Shown here piece after piece: positions 53,592 through 61,425 of a stretch of DNA of 64,000 bases. The stretch is from an uncultured Lachnospiraceae bacterium (GTDB taxonomy: Bacteria > Bacillota > Clostridia > Lachnospirales > Lachnospiraceae): positions 62,001 through 126,000 of the forward strand of contig CAJTRA010000005.1 of NCBI GenBank assembly GCA_910578345.1, written 5' to 3'. Positions within the stretch are counted from its first letter, which is position 1; each line of letters begins with the position of its first letter. Under the pieces are notes generated by a model. It was not told where the DNA came from. It worked only from the letters and a program-made list of their open reading frames with translations, and did not search any database. The position numbers and the translations under genes are program-made.

Positions 53592-54647
53592 ATGAAACTC
53601 GCTGTATTTTTCCCAGGAATCGGATATCATTGTGATAAACCCTTATTATATTACAGCCATAAACTGGCAGTTCAGTATCAGTATGAAACAGTCAGGATCG
53701 CTTATGGAAATCTCCGAAAAGAACTTGACGAAGCGTTTGAGGATGCACTTGCCCAGACTGAGGAATGTCTGGAGAATGTGGACTGGGACCGTTATGAAGA
53801 GATCCTCTTTATTTCTAAAAGTATTGGTACGGCGGTGGCTTGTGCCTATGCGCAGCAGCATCAAATACGATGCAGGAATATCTATTACACCCCGTTAGCG
53901 CAGACCTTTGCCGGTGGTCCACAGAAAGGCATTGTCTTTCATGGGACGAAAGATCCGTGGGTTAAGACAGAGCTGATTCGGGAGGGATGCAGAGAGAATG
54001 CGCTGCCGCTTTATGTGATCGGAGAAGGAAATCATTCCCTTGAGGTTAACGAGACACAGCAGAATCTTCTGATCCTGGAGCAGGTCATGGAGTGGAGCAG
54101 ACAGTATCTTGCGGATGGAATCTATTACAGAGAGCTGAACGCGGAGGAAATATGCAGGGAGCTGTTTGCAAAGTTCATAAGGCGTCAGAAGGTCACGAAG
54201 TGCAGACGGAGAGAGAAGGAGCAATGGGTCGTTCGAGACGATCCTTTTATCGACGACTGGACGGAAGAGGATTATCGGGTACTTGTTACCTGTCTTAAGC
54301 ATACGGTCCGTACAGGAGGATTTGTGTACGCGGCTTTTGTGCAGGATAGATTGAAAGGATTTGTCTCTGTAGAGTCTTCCCTGTTCGGTGGAAAGAACAG
54401 ATATCTTGACCTGTCGAGTATTCATGTGTCGGAAGATGTGCGGGGCAGAAGGATCGGGAAGATATTGTTTCAAACAGCGGCGGAATGGGCCAGGAAACAG
54501 GGGGCAGGCAAGTTGTATATTTCCTCCCATTCGGCGATGGAGACGCAGGCTTTCTATCAGGCTATGGGATGTGTGGAAGCACAGGAATACGAGAAAGAAC
54601 ATGTGGAGAGAGAGCCTTATGACTGCCAATTGGAGTACCGGTTGTAA
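53592..54647 (+). CDS. Alpha/beta-hydrolase-like and GNAT acetyltransferase fusion
   Basis: 351 residues in two parts. Residues 1-170 look like a small alpha/beta hydrolase: FFPGIGYHCDKP, nucleophile elbow ISKSIGTAVA (Ser in S-K-S-I-G), a late Asp in HGTKDPWV and His in GEGNHSLEV. Residues about 215-351 form a GNAT domain with the acetyl-CoA loop VRGRRIGKILF, then FYQAMGCVEA. Each half appears complete. The ATG at 53592 follows GGAGGAG by eight bases. Neither substrate is known. Confidence 0.8.
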   Translation: MKLAVFFPGIGYHCDKPLLYYSHKLAVQYQYETVRIAYGNLRKELDEAFEDALAQTEECLENVDWDRYEEILFISKSIGTAVACAYAQQHQIRCRNIYYTPLAQTFAGGPQKGIVFHGTKDPWVKTELIREGCRENALPLYVIGEGNHSLEVNETQQNLLILEQVMEWSRQYLADGIYYRELNAEEICRELFAKFIRRQKVTKCRRREKEQWVVRDDPFIDDWTEEDYRVLVTCLKHTVRTGGFVYAAFVQDRLKGFVSVESSLFGGKNRYLDLSSIHVSEDVRGRRIGKILFQTAAEWARKQGAGKLYISSHSAMETQAFYQAMGCVEAQEYEKEHVEREPYDCQLEYRL

Positions 54648-54929
54648 CAGGGCTATAATAGTTTCCAAAAAGCATTGGAAAAAATTAGATAAAATGCCAA
54701 TTTACAAATTTATTGTCAAAATATATGATATAAACGTAAATGGGACTGGTAACATGCTATTAGACTGATAGTAAACGTGGAAAGTATGGAGGTGATGGAA
54801 TAAAGCGGAATTTTATGGATATTCTGTAGATAAGGGGAATTTCATTGGTCCGGTGCTGATTCTGAAAACGAAAAGTAAAACATAACAAAGGCATAATGCT
54901 TGAAAATGAAGTAAAGGAGAAATGATGAA
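54648..54929 (+). other. Intergenic region before the HPr-like gene
   Basis: About 280 AT-rich bases. TTGTCA near 54714 could be a -35, but no good -10 is correctly spaced. I see no gene. Confidence 0.35.
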
Positions 54930-55163
54930 ATGCAGCAGGTAAATGTTAAGTTTAACGATGTTGAGCAGATCAGACAGTTTATTAACACAATCGAGAAAAT
55001 TGATACCAATTTTGATTTGGGTTCCGGACACAGAGTGGTAGATGCCAAATCCATCATAGGCGTGATGGCATTGGATTTTACGAAACCACTTCGATTGAGA
55101 TATCATTCGGATGATGCGGATATTAAGAAGAAGATTGCGCCATTCTTATGTACGAGCGTATAA
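54930..55163 (+). CDS. HPr-like protein without the catalytic histidine
   Basis: 77 residues. VVDAKSIIGVMALDF matches the segment around regulatory Ser46 of HPr (Ser41 here), followed by a beta strand and a helix as in HPr. The usual phosphotransfer motif with His15 (GIHARPA-like) is absent: the matching N-terminal stretch reads NDVEQIRQF. It therefore should not carry PTS phosphate and may act as a regulatory partner, as Crh does in Bacillus. AGGAG lies upstream of the ATG. Confidence 0.75.
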   Translation: MQQVNVKFNDVEQIRQFINTIEKIDTNFDLGSGHRVVDAKSIIGVMALDFTKPLRLRYHSDDADIKKKIAPFLCTSV

Positions 55164-55184
55164 CTGTATAGTTTTATAGCATTG

Positions 55185-55223
55185 AAACAGGGCTTGCCTT
55201 TAACGGCTGGCCCTGTTTTTTTC
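55185..55223 (+). terminator. Rho-independent terminator after the HPr-like gene
   Basis: AACAGGGC (55186-55193) pairs with GCCCTGTT, followed by a run of seven T. It is 22 bases after the stop and also faces the convergent MerR-type gene. Confidence 0.85.
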
Positions 55224-55265
55224 TGTCCTGGGCAACTCTTTGCTTATTCTAGGCCGGCTCGTTTG

Positions 55266-56066
55266 TTACGTCAGGACCGGGATCTCGATCTGTACAATAT
55301 AGTCTTCGAGCCGGTCGATGACTGTCTCGTTGATGCCCTTTTCATAAGAATAACCGGACAGGGTGAATCTGTGGTCCTGTGCGAAGGAGAGAATGGCCTG
55401 ATACCGCTTGGGAAGTTCGTCCCAGCTTCCCTTGTGAAAGGCTCTCAGGTAGGTTCCTCCCGGCTGTATGTGCAGACCGACTTCCTGTTTGAGAAAAGGG
55501 ATTTCTATGAAAAGGTTCGTATACGCATCAAAATGACCGTCCAGCAGACTGGAAACGGGGATCATGGAACCATAGGAGGCATCGTGCAGACGGCCGAGCC
55601 GGTAGCTGGTTGTCTTAGCTGTGATCAGCTCCACTTCTTTTTCAAAAGTAGTGTCTTGATCGATATCGACAGTCACCAGACAACGTTCTTCTTTTTCAAT
55701 GATGCTGATCTGTGACAGATCCATCGTCAAAAGGGTGGTCATGTTCTGCTGATGGTTGCATAAGGTCTTCCGTACTGCCTGCAGGTGCATGATCTGCAGA
55801 TCAAGCTCTTTGATCTTTTCTTCCAGAAGATTCTTCATATTTTCGGAGGAGCGGTTTTGCATAAAACGCTGGATTTCCGGCAGAGGTACATCCAGCTCCC
55901 GCAGCAGCAGGATCGTTTCCAGAATAGGGCTTTGATAGTAATTATAGCAGCGGTACCCATTTTCCGGATGAATGGCAGCGGGTTTGAAAAGTCCGATCTC
56001 ATCATACCACATGAGGGTTTTTTTATTGATGCCGTGGAGGGCGGCGAATTGACCGATCGTGAGCAT
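55266..56066 (-). CDS. MerR-family regulator with GyrI-like effector domain
   Basis: 266 residues. N-terminal winged helix MLTIGQFAALHGINKKTLMW, YDEIGLFKPA, ENGYRCYNYYQ; a dimerisation helix (about 75-115, LLEEKIKELDLQIMHLQAV); then a C-terminal ligand-binding domain like BmrR/GyrI. Such regulators bind drugs and untwist a promoter with an overlong spacer. It is divergent from a MATE efflux gene whose promoter has exactly that design, so it most likely controls it. Confidence 0.9.
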   Translation of the reverse strand: MLTIGQFAALHGINKKTLMWYDEIGLFKPAAIHPENGYRCYNYYQSPILETILLLRELDVPLPEIQRFMQNRSSENMKNLLEEKIKELDLQIMHLQAVRKTLCNHQQNMTTLLTMDLSQISIIEKEERCLVTVDIDQDTTFEKEVELITAKTTSYRLGRLHDASYGSMIPVSSLLDGHFDAYTNLFIEIPFLKQEVGLHIQPGGTYLRAFHKGSWDELPKRYQAILSFAQDHRFTLSGYSYEKGINETVIDRLEDYIVQIEIPVLT

Positions 56067-56102
56067 AGTGGGTCATCCTCTCTAAATTTTTCTGTTTCCT
56101 GC

Positions 56103-56133
56103 TTGACTGTACAGTTACTGTACGGTTTATGAT
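56103..56133 (+). promoter_or_regulatory. MerR-type promoter of the MATE gene
   Basis: TTGACT (56103-56108), a 19-base spacer, TATGAT (56128-56133). The spacer starts with the perfect dyad GTACAGT-T-ACTGTAC (56109-56123). A 19-bp spacer holding a palindrome is the hallmark of MerR-activated promoters. Confidence 0.9.
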
Positions 56134-56194
56134 ACTGCAAAAGGAAACCAATGACAAGCGGGGATTTAATTTCCCTGAGAAATGGAGGGATCTA

Positions 56195-57526
56195 ATGGAA
56201 AACCAAACTGCTTATTTGAAACCGGTAACTCTGAAAAATATTTTGAAATTTGCGATACCGACGATCGCCATGACAGTGTTCATGTCTTTCTACACGATGG
56301 TGGATGGTCTGTTCGTGTCCAATCTGATTGGTACGGATGCGCTCTCGGCGATCAATCTGACAGCACCCGTCATCCAGCTTGTCACAGCTATTTCCACGAT
56401 GCTGGCTACAGGCGGAAGCGCGGTCATCATGAAGAAGATGGGGGAGCACAAATGTGAGGAAGCGAAAGAAGACTTTACATTCCTGATTCTGGTAAATGTG
56501 GCCGTAGGCATCATTATGTGCGTACTGGGGTATCTGACAATGCGGCCGCTCTTTGCAGGCATGCAGCTGTCTGCTGACGTGGAAGCGTACTGCGTGGAGT
56601 ATCTGAGCCGCTATCTGGTATTCACAGTACCGATTCTTCTGATGAATAATTTCACACTCTACATGATCGCCAGTGAAAAGGCGACGCTTTCGTTAGTCTG
56701 CTCTGTGACGGGCGGTGTTCTGAACATGGTGTTAGACTATGTGTTTATCGCCGGTTTCCATATGGGGGTCGGAGGCGCGGCAGTCGCGACAGGGCTGGGT
56801 TATACTGTCACAGCGGTTGCAGGCCTCTGTGTTTTTAGCCAGAAGAAGAGTCTTCTGCACTTCAAGAAACCGGCGTACCGCTTCCGGGTTTTAAAAAGCG
56901 CCGCAACCAATGGCTGTTCGGAAATGGCCACGGCTCTGGTCACTGGCATCATTACGATGATGTTTAACTGGACAATGCTTCACTATGTCGGAGAGGACGG
57001 GGTGGCGGCCGTCACGATCATCATGTATGTGCTGATGTTTGCAAGTTCTCTGTATACGGGTTATTCTTACGGCGTTGCACCCATGCTCAGCTACTATTAT
57101 GGGGAACAGAATCATGAGAAACTGCATAAACTGGTGACAGTCAGTCTGAAGGTGATCGCCTGCATTTCCCTGGTCACAGTGGCAGGTTCTTTCCTGCTGA
57201 CAAAACCTTTGGTTTCGATCTTTGCCCGTCCGGACAATCCAGTATATGATCTGGCAGTGACCGGGAACCGGATCTGTACGATAGCGCTTTTCTTTATCGG
57301 ATTCAATATTTTTGCCAGTGGAATGTTTACGGCATTGTCAAATGGAGTTGTGTCGGCACTGCTGGCCTTTTCCAGATCTTTTGTCTTTATGCTGATCACG
57401 ATGATCGTGCTGCCGATAATCTTAGGGGTGAATGGAATCTGGCTGGCGACGCCCGCGGCGGAACTTATGGCGCTTATTCTGTCAGCAGGGATGTTCCTTC
57501 GGTATAGAAAGAAATACGGTTATTGA
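56195..57526 (+). CDS. MATE family efflux transporter
   Basis: 443 residues, about 12 membrane segments, with the MATE opening FAIPTIAMTVFMSFYTMVDGLF, MLATGGSAVIMKKMGE and a second repeat from about 230 (NGCSEMATALVTGIITMMFN). It exports drugs or other organic cations using Na+ or H+. The start at 56195 follows GGAGGG; an in-frame ATG at 56129 overlaps the promoter -10 and cannot be used. Control by the divergent MerR protein is strongly suggested. Confidence 0.9.
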   Translation: MENQTAYLKPVTLKNILKFAIPTIAMTVFMSFYTMVDGLFVSNLIGTDALSAINLTAPVIQLVTAISTMLATGGSAVIMKKMGEHKCEEAKEDFTFLILVNVAVGIIMCVLGYLTMRPLFAGMQLSADVEAYCVEYLSRYLVFTVPILLMNNFTLYMIASEKATLSLVCSVTGGVLNMVLDYVFIAGFHMGVGGAAVATGLGYTVTAVAGLCVFSQKKSLLHFKKPAYRFRVLKSAATNGCSEMATALVTGIITMMFNWTMLHYVGEDGVAAVTIIMYVLMFASSLYTGYSYGVAPMLSYYYGEQNHEKLHKLVTVSLKVIACISLVTVAGSFLLTKPLVSIFARPDNPVYDLAVTGNRICTIALFFIGFNIFASGMFTALSNGVVSALLAFSRSFVFMLITMIVLPIILGVNGIWLATPAAELMALILSAGMFLRYRKKYGY

Positions 57527-57670
57527 GCGACGGCTTCTGTCCTGAACGACTCAGAATCGGATTTGGAATCGCAACAACGGCTTGCTTTCTATATTGGGGA
57601 TATAGTAAAATAAGAATTACAATGGATCGGGGATTCTTATGTGGGTTTGTAGGACAGGGGAGAAAGTAAG

Positions 57671-58363
57671 ATGGGAAATCTGGCAGGTGAGATGACTTCT
57701 GAACTTACGTTGGCAGCGGTCGTCCTGCGGCTTGCGTTTGCTACTTTCATCGGTGCGCTGGTGGGGATAGAGCGCAGCAGCAGGGGGCGCGGTGCGGGGG
57801 TGAAGACCCATGCGCTGGTATGTATGGGATCGGCGCTTGTGATGTTGACCAGTGAATATATGAGGATCTGCCTGCATAACACAGGAGATATGGCCAGAAT
57901 GGGCGCGCAGATCATCAGCGGGATCGGCTTTCTGGGAGCAGGCACCATCATCGTGACGGGACGCAATCATGTGAGAGGATTGACGACAGCGGCGGGACTG
58001 TGGGTGTGTGCCTGTGAGGGGATGACGATCGGGATCGGCTTCTGGAAGGGCGCTGTGGTGGCGCTTGTTTTCATTATGCTCACACTGCGGGTACTTGTGA
58101 AACTGGATCAGAATCTGCACAGTCATGCGAAATCTTTCGAACTTTATGTAGAATTTGACGTGGGAGCTGACGTCCGTAAATTCATGCAGGATGTGAGCAA
58201 GCGGAATGCAGTCCTAAAGACCATGGAGATGGCGAAGGGTAAGATTGATGCCAATGACCAGTCGGTAATCGTAGGCTTCGAGATGTACAGAGGCAAAGAC
58301 AGACAGGAACTGGTACAGTGGATCCGCAGCCAGGAATACATATTGTTTGTGGAAGAACTGTAG
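57671..58363 (+). CDS. MgtC/SapB family membrane protein
   Basis: 230 residues. Four or five membrane segments with the family motifs LVGIERSSRGRGAGVKTHALV, GSALVMLTSEY, IISGIGFLGAGTI and GLTTAAGLWVCAC, then a soluble ACT-like C-terminal domain (about 150-230). MgtC proteins help at low Mg2+ and modulate ATP synthase in some bacteria. TTGCTT, 18 bases, TAAAAT upstream is a possible promoter. It is 23 bases before glnA. Confidence 0.88.
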   Translation: MGNLAGEMTSELTLAAVVLRLAFATFIGALVGIERSSRGRGAGVKTHALVCMGSALVMLTSEYMRICLHNTGDMARMGAQIISGIGFLGAGTIIVTGRNHVRGLTTAAGLWVCACEGMTIGIGFWKGAVVALVFIMLTLRVLVKLDQNLHSHAKSFELYVEFDVGADVRKFMQDVSKRNAVLKTMEMAKGKIDANDQSVIVGFEMYRGKDRQELVQWIRSQEYILFVEEL

Positions 58364-58386
58364 AACGGGACGAAAGGAGAAGAAGT

Positions 58387-59823
58387 ATGGACAGAAGTAA
58401 AGCAATCAGGGAGTTGTGCGATGAGAAGCATATCCGTATGATCGATTTTAAGATGACGGATATCGATGGCCGGTGGCGGCACATCACCATTCCGGTAGAG
58501 CGGTTTGGGGAGGAGACGTTCACATACGGGATCGGCTTCGACGGCTCCAATTATGGGTATGCGCCAGTGGAGAAGAGCGATATGGTATTCCTGCCAGATC
58601 CGGAGACTGCTTATGTAGATCCGTTTGCCAATGTACCGACACTGACGATGTGCGGCAATGTATGTACCATCGGACAGGGAGAGAATAAGCCCTTTGACCA
58701 GTATCCGAAGAATGTAAGCCTTCGCGCAGTGGAATATATGAAGGAGAGAGGAATCGCGGACCGGATGATCATCGGGCCGGAATTTGAATTCTATCTTCTT
58801 GACAGCGCGCGGTATGAGGTGACGCCTCAGCAGTGCGGTTATCAGATCAACACTAGACAGGCGGAGTGGAACTGCAGTCTTGATCTGTATAAGATGGGCA
58901 ATAACGGGTACGAGGTGCCTTACAAGGGCGGCTATCACGTGGCAGCGCCGCAGGATGTGGGATATGACCTGCGAAGCCGCATGTGCATGATGATGGAGGA
59001 TTGGGGCATTCGTGTCAAGTATCACCATCATGAGGTGGGTGGTCCCGGCCAGATGGAGATCGAGGTGGAACTGGCAGATATGCCTGCGATGGCGGACAAT
59101 ACCATGATCATCAAATATATTATCAAGAATCTGGCGGCCAGGGAGGGCAAGACTGCTACCTTCATGCCGAAGCCGATCTATCAGGAGGCAGGGAATGGGC
59201 TGCATGTACATATGCTTCTGCTAAAGGATGGAAAGCCGCTCTTTTACGATGCGGAAGGCTATTCGGGCTTAAGCCGCACGGCGCATTATTTTATCGGCGG
59301 CCTGCTCAAGCATATCGCTTCCCTGTGCGCTTTCACCAATCCTTCCACGAACTCCTTCAAGCGGCTGGTGCCGGGATATGAAGCGCCGGTGACGGTGGGG
59401 TATGCGACTTCCAACCGCAGTGCGGTAATCCGTATTCCTGCTTATGCGAAATCACCGGAGGCGAAGCGGTTTGAGCTGCGGAATCCTGATGCGACGGCTA
59501 ACCCGTACTATGCCTATGCTGCAATTCTGATGGCCGGCTTAGATGGGATCGAGAATCAGATTGACCCGGAAGCGAACGGATGGGGTCCTTATGATTTTAA
59601 TCTTTATACCTTATCAGAGGAAGAGCAGAAGAAGATCAAAGGACTGCCGAAATCTTTGGGAGAAGCGCTGTGCGCTTTGGAAGAGGATCATGACTATCTG
59701 ATAAAGGGCGGTGTATTCCCGCAGAGACTGATCGATATTTGGGTGGCGCGTAAGAGAGCAGAGTTAAAGAAGCTGGAGCAGATACCGAATCCGGCAGAAT
59801 TTAAGATGTATTATGACCTTTGA
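58387..59823 (+). CDS. glnA: Glutamine synthetase, type I
   Basis: 478 residues. Beta-grasp start (IRMIDFKMTDIDGRWRHITI), GFDGSNYGYAPVEKSDM, metal-binding EFEFYLL, EVGGPGQMEIE, NGLHVHMLL, ammonia-site NPSTNSFKRLVPGYEAP, ATP-site SNRSAVIRIPAY and FELRNPDATANPYYAYAA. It joins glutamate and ammonia using ATP. AAAGGAG precedes the ATG at 58387; an earlier in-frame start at 58318 lies within mgtC and is rejected. It is probably co-transcribed with mgtC. Confidence 0.93.
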   Translation: MDRSKAIRELCDEKHIRMIDFKMTDIDGRWRHITIPVERFGEETFTYGIGFDGSNYGYAPVEKSDMVFLPDPETAYVDPFANVPTLTMCGNVCTIGQGENKPFDQYPKNVSLRAVEYMKERGIADRMIIGPEFEFYLLDSARYEVTPQQCGYQINTRQAEWNCSLDLYKMGNNGYEVPYKGGYHVAAPQDVGYDLRSRMCMMMEDWGIRVKYHHHEVGGPGQMEIEVELADMPAMADNTMIIKYIIKNLAAREGKTATFMPKPIYQEAGNGLHVHMLLLKDGKPLFYDAEGYSGLSRTAHYFIGGLLKHIASLCAFTNPSTNSFKRLVPGYEAPVTVGYATSNRSAVIRIPAYAKSPEAKRFELRNPDATANPYYAYAAILMAGLDGIENQIDPEANGWGPYDFNLYTLSEEEQKKIKGLPKSLGEALCALEEDHDYLIKGGVFPQRLIDIWVARKRAELKKLEQIPNPAEFKMYYDL

Positions 59824-59853
59824 TCTGTGACAGTATGAAGCGTATTGCAGATT

Positions 59854-59910
59854 TGCCCGGTCCGCTATGCCCGTAAACTTACAGGGCATAGTGATCGTGG
59901 CGGGTTTTTG
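59854..59910 (+). terminator. Rho-independent terminator after glnA
   Basis: CTATGCCC (59865-59872) pairs with GGGCATAG (59884-59891); outer GCCCG/CGGGT extends the stem, followed by five T. Confidence 0.75.
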
Positions 59911-59954
59911 AGTTAAGAACAGGATGACAGAAGATAGAAAGATTAAGAACAGAC

Positions 59955-61286
59955 ATGAATTATGATCTGACAGAAGGGAAAATCATTCATAAGCTGCTGC
60001 GGTTTGCTTTCCCGATTATGGTGGGAAATTTGCTGCAGCAGCTATACAATGTAGTAGATACGCTGATCGTAGGGAGGTATCTGGGAGAAAATGCACTGGC
60101 GGCAGTGGGATCATCCTATACGCTGATGGTGTTTATCACATCGATCATCATAGGATTGTGCATGGGCAGCAGCGCTTTTTTCTCCATACAGTTCGGCAGT
60201 AAGGACCGGGAGCGGCTGGAGAAGGGGATCTTTATCGCCTTTCTTTCCATCGGCATCGTGGCGCTTCTTTTAAATATCGCCGTATATGCCGGGATCAACG
60301 GCATTTTTATCTTTCTGCGGGTGCCGGAAGAAGTGGTGGCGTTGATGCGGGAGTATCTTGTATGGATCTTTGCGGGGATCCTGGCGGTCTTTCTCTATAA
60401 TTTTGTGGCAAACTTGCTGCGGGCGGTGGGCAATTCCGTGATTCCGCTGTTGTTTCTGGGGATATCGGCTTTCACGAACATTGTTCTGGATCTGCTTTTT
60501 ATCAGAGGGTTTGGCTGGGGTGTGGGCGGTGCTGCTGCGGCGACAGTTATTTCTCAGTATCTGGCCGGTATCGGCATTGTGCTGTATTATGTTGGCAGAT
60601 ATCCAGAACTTCGGGTTTCCGGGAAGAACCGCTGTTTTGATCTGCAGATCTTAAAGGAGCTTGCCGGATTATCCTCTTTGACTTGTCTGCAGCAATCCAT
60701 CATGAATTTTGGAATTTTGATGGTGCAGGGGCTGGTGAACAGTTTTGGTCCGGTGGTCATGGCGGCTTTTGCGGCGGCGGTGAAGATCGATTCTTTTGCC
60801 TATGCGCCGGTACAGGATTTCGGCAATGCCTTTTCCACCTATGTGGCCCAGAACTACGGGGCTGGCAAGACAGAGCGGATCCGCAGGGGAATGAAGGATG
60901 CCGTATTGAGCGCGTTCCTTTTCTGTCTGCTGATCTCTGTGCTGGTAGTAGGGTTTGCAAAGCCGCTGATGGGTCTGTTCCTGAAAGAAGAGAGTGCAGA
61001 GGCGATCGCGATCGGAGCGGGATATCTCCAGATCGAGGCGGCGTTTTACTTTGGCATTGGTCTGTTGTTTCTGTTCTACGGATATTACAGGGCAGTCCAT
61101 AAGCCGGGGATCTCGGTGGTTCTTACGGTGATCTCTCTGGGAACCCGCGTTGTCCTGGCTTATGTGCTGTCTTCCGTTGAGGCGATCGGCGTTACGGGCA
61201 TCTGGATGTCTGTGCCGATCGGATGGGTACTGGCGGATCTGGCTGGGGCGTGGTATTATTTTAGGGGCCGTAAAAAGGGGACGTAA
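59955..61286 (+). CDS. MATE family efflux transporter
   Basis: 443 residues with 12 predicted membrane segments. LLRFAFPIMVGNLLQQLYNVV, DTLIVGRYLGENALAAVGSS and SAFFSIQFGSKD are typical MATE features. It differs clearly from the 56195 product, so it is not a recent duplicate. The ribosome site is weak (GAAAG). Its substrate is unknown and no regulator is adjacent. Confidence 0.9.
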   Translation: MNYDLTEGKIIHKLLRFAFPIMVGNLLQQLYNVVDTLIVGRYLGENALAAVGSSYTLMVFITSIIIGLCMGSSAFFSIQFGSKDRERLEKGIFIAFLSIGIVALLLNIAVYAGINGIFIFLRVPEEVVALMREYLVWIFAGILAVFLYNFVANLLRAVGNSVIPLLFLGISAFTNIVLDLLFIRGFGWGVGGAAAATVISQYLAGIGIVLYYVGRYPELRVSGKNRCFDLQILKELAGLSSLTCLQQSIMNFGILMVQGLVNSFGPVVMAAFAAAVKIDSFAYAPVQDFGNAFSTYVAQNYGAGKTERIRRGMKDAVLSAFLFCLLISVLVVGFAKPLMGLFLKEESAEAIAIGAGYLQIEAAFYFGIGLLFLFYGYYRAVHKPGISVVLTVISLGTRVVLAYVLSSVEAIGVTGIWMSVPIGWVLADLAGAWYYFRGRKKGT

Positions 61287-61290
61287 TTCT

Positions 61291-61321
61291 TTAACAATGC
61301 CGGCAGATGATATATTGTTAA
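61291..61321. promoter_or_regulatory. Inverted repeat TTAACAAT / ATTGTTAA
   Basis: A perfect 8-bp inverted repeat (61291-61298 and 61314-61321) just after the MATE stop and about 105 bases before the next gene. With no T run it is more likely an operator than a terminator, but that is a guess. Confidence 0.4.
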
Positions 61322-61425
61322 TAGAATATAGGCATTTGGCCATATATTTGAGGAAGGAGGAGAAACAACAGGACTGCAAGGACATCAAGTAAATTGACCG
61401 GAAGAGGTAGAGGAGGAAGTGGAAA

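Noticed and set aside
56129..56194. Earlier in-frame ATG for the MATE gene
   Set aside because: It overlaps the promoter -10, so it would not be transcribed; GGAGGG marks the ATG at 56195.
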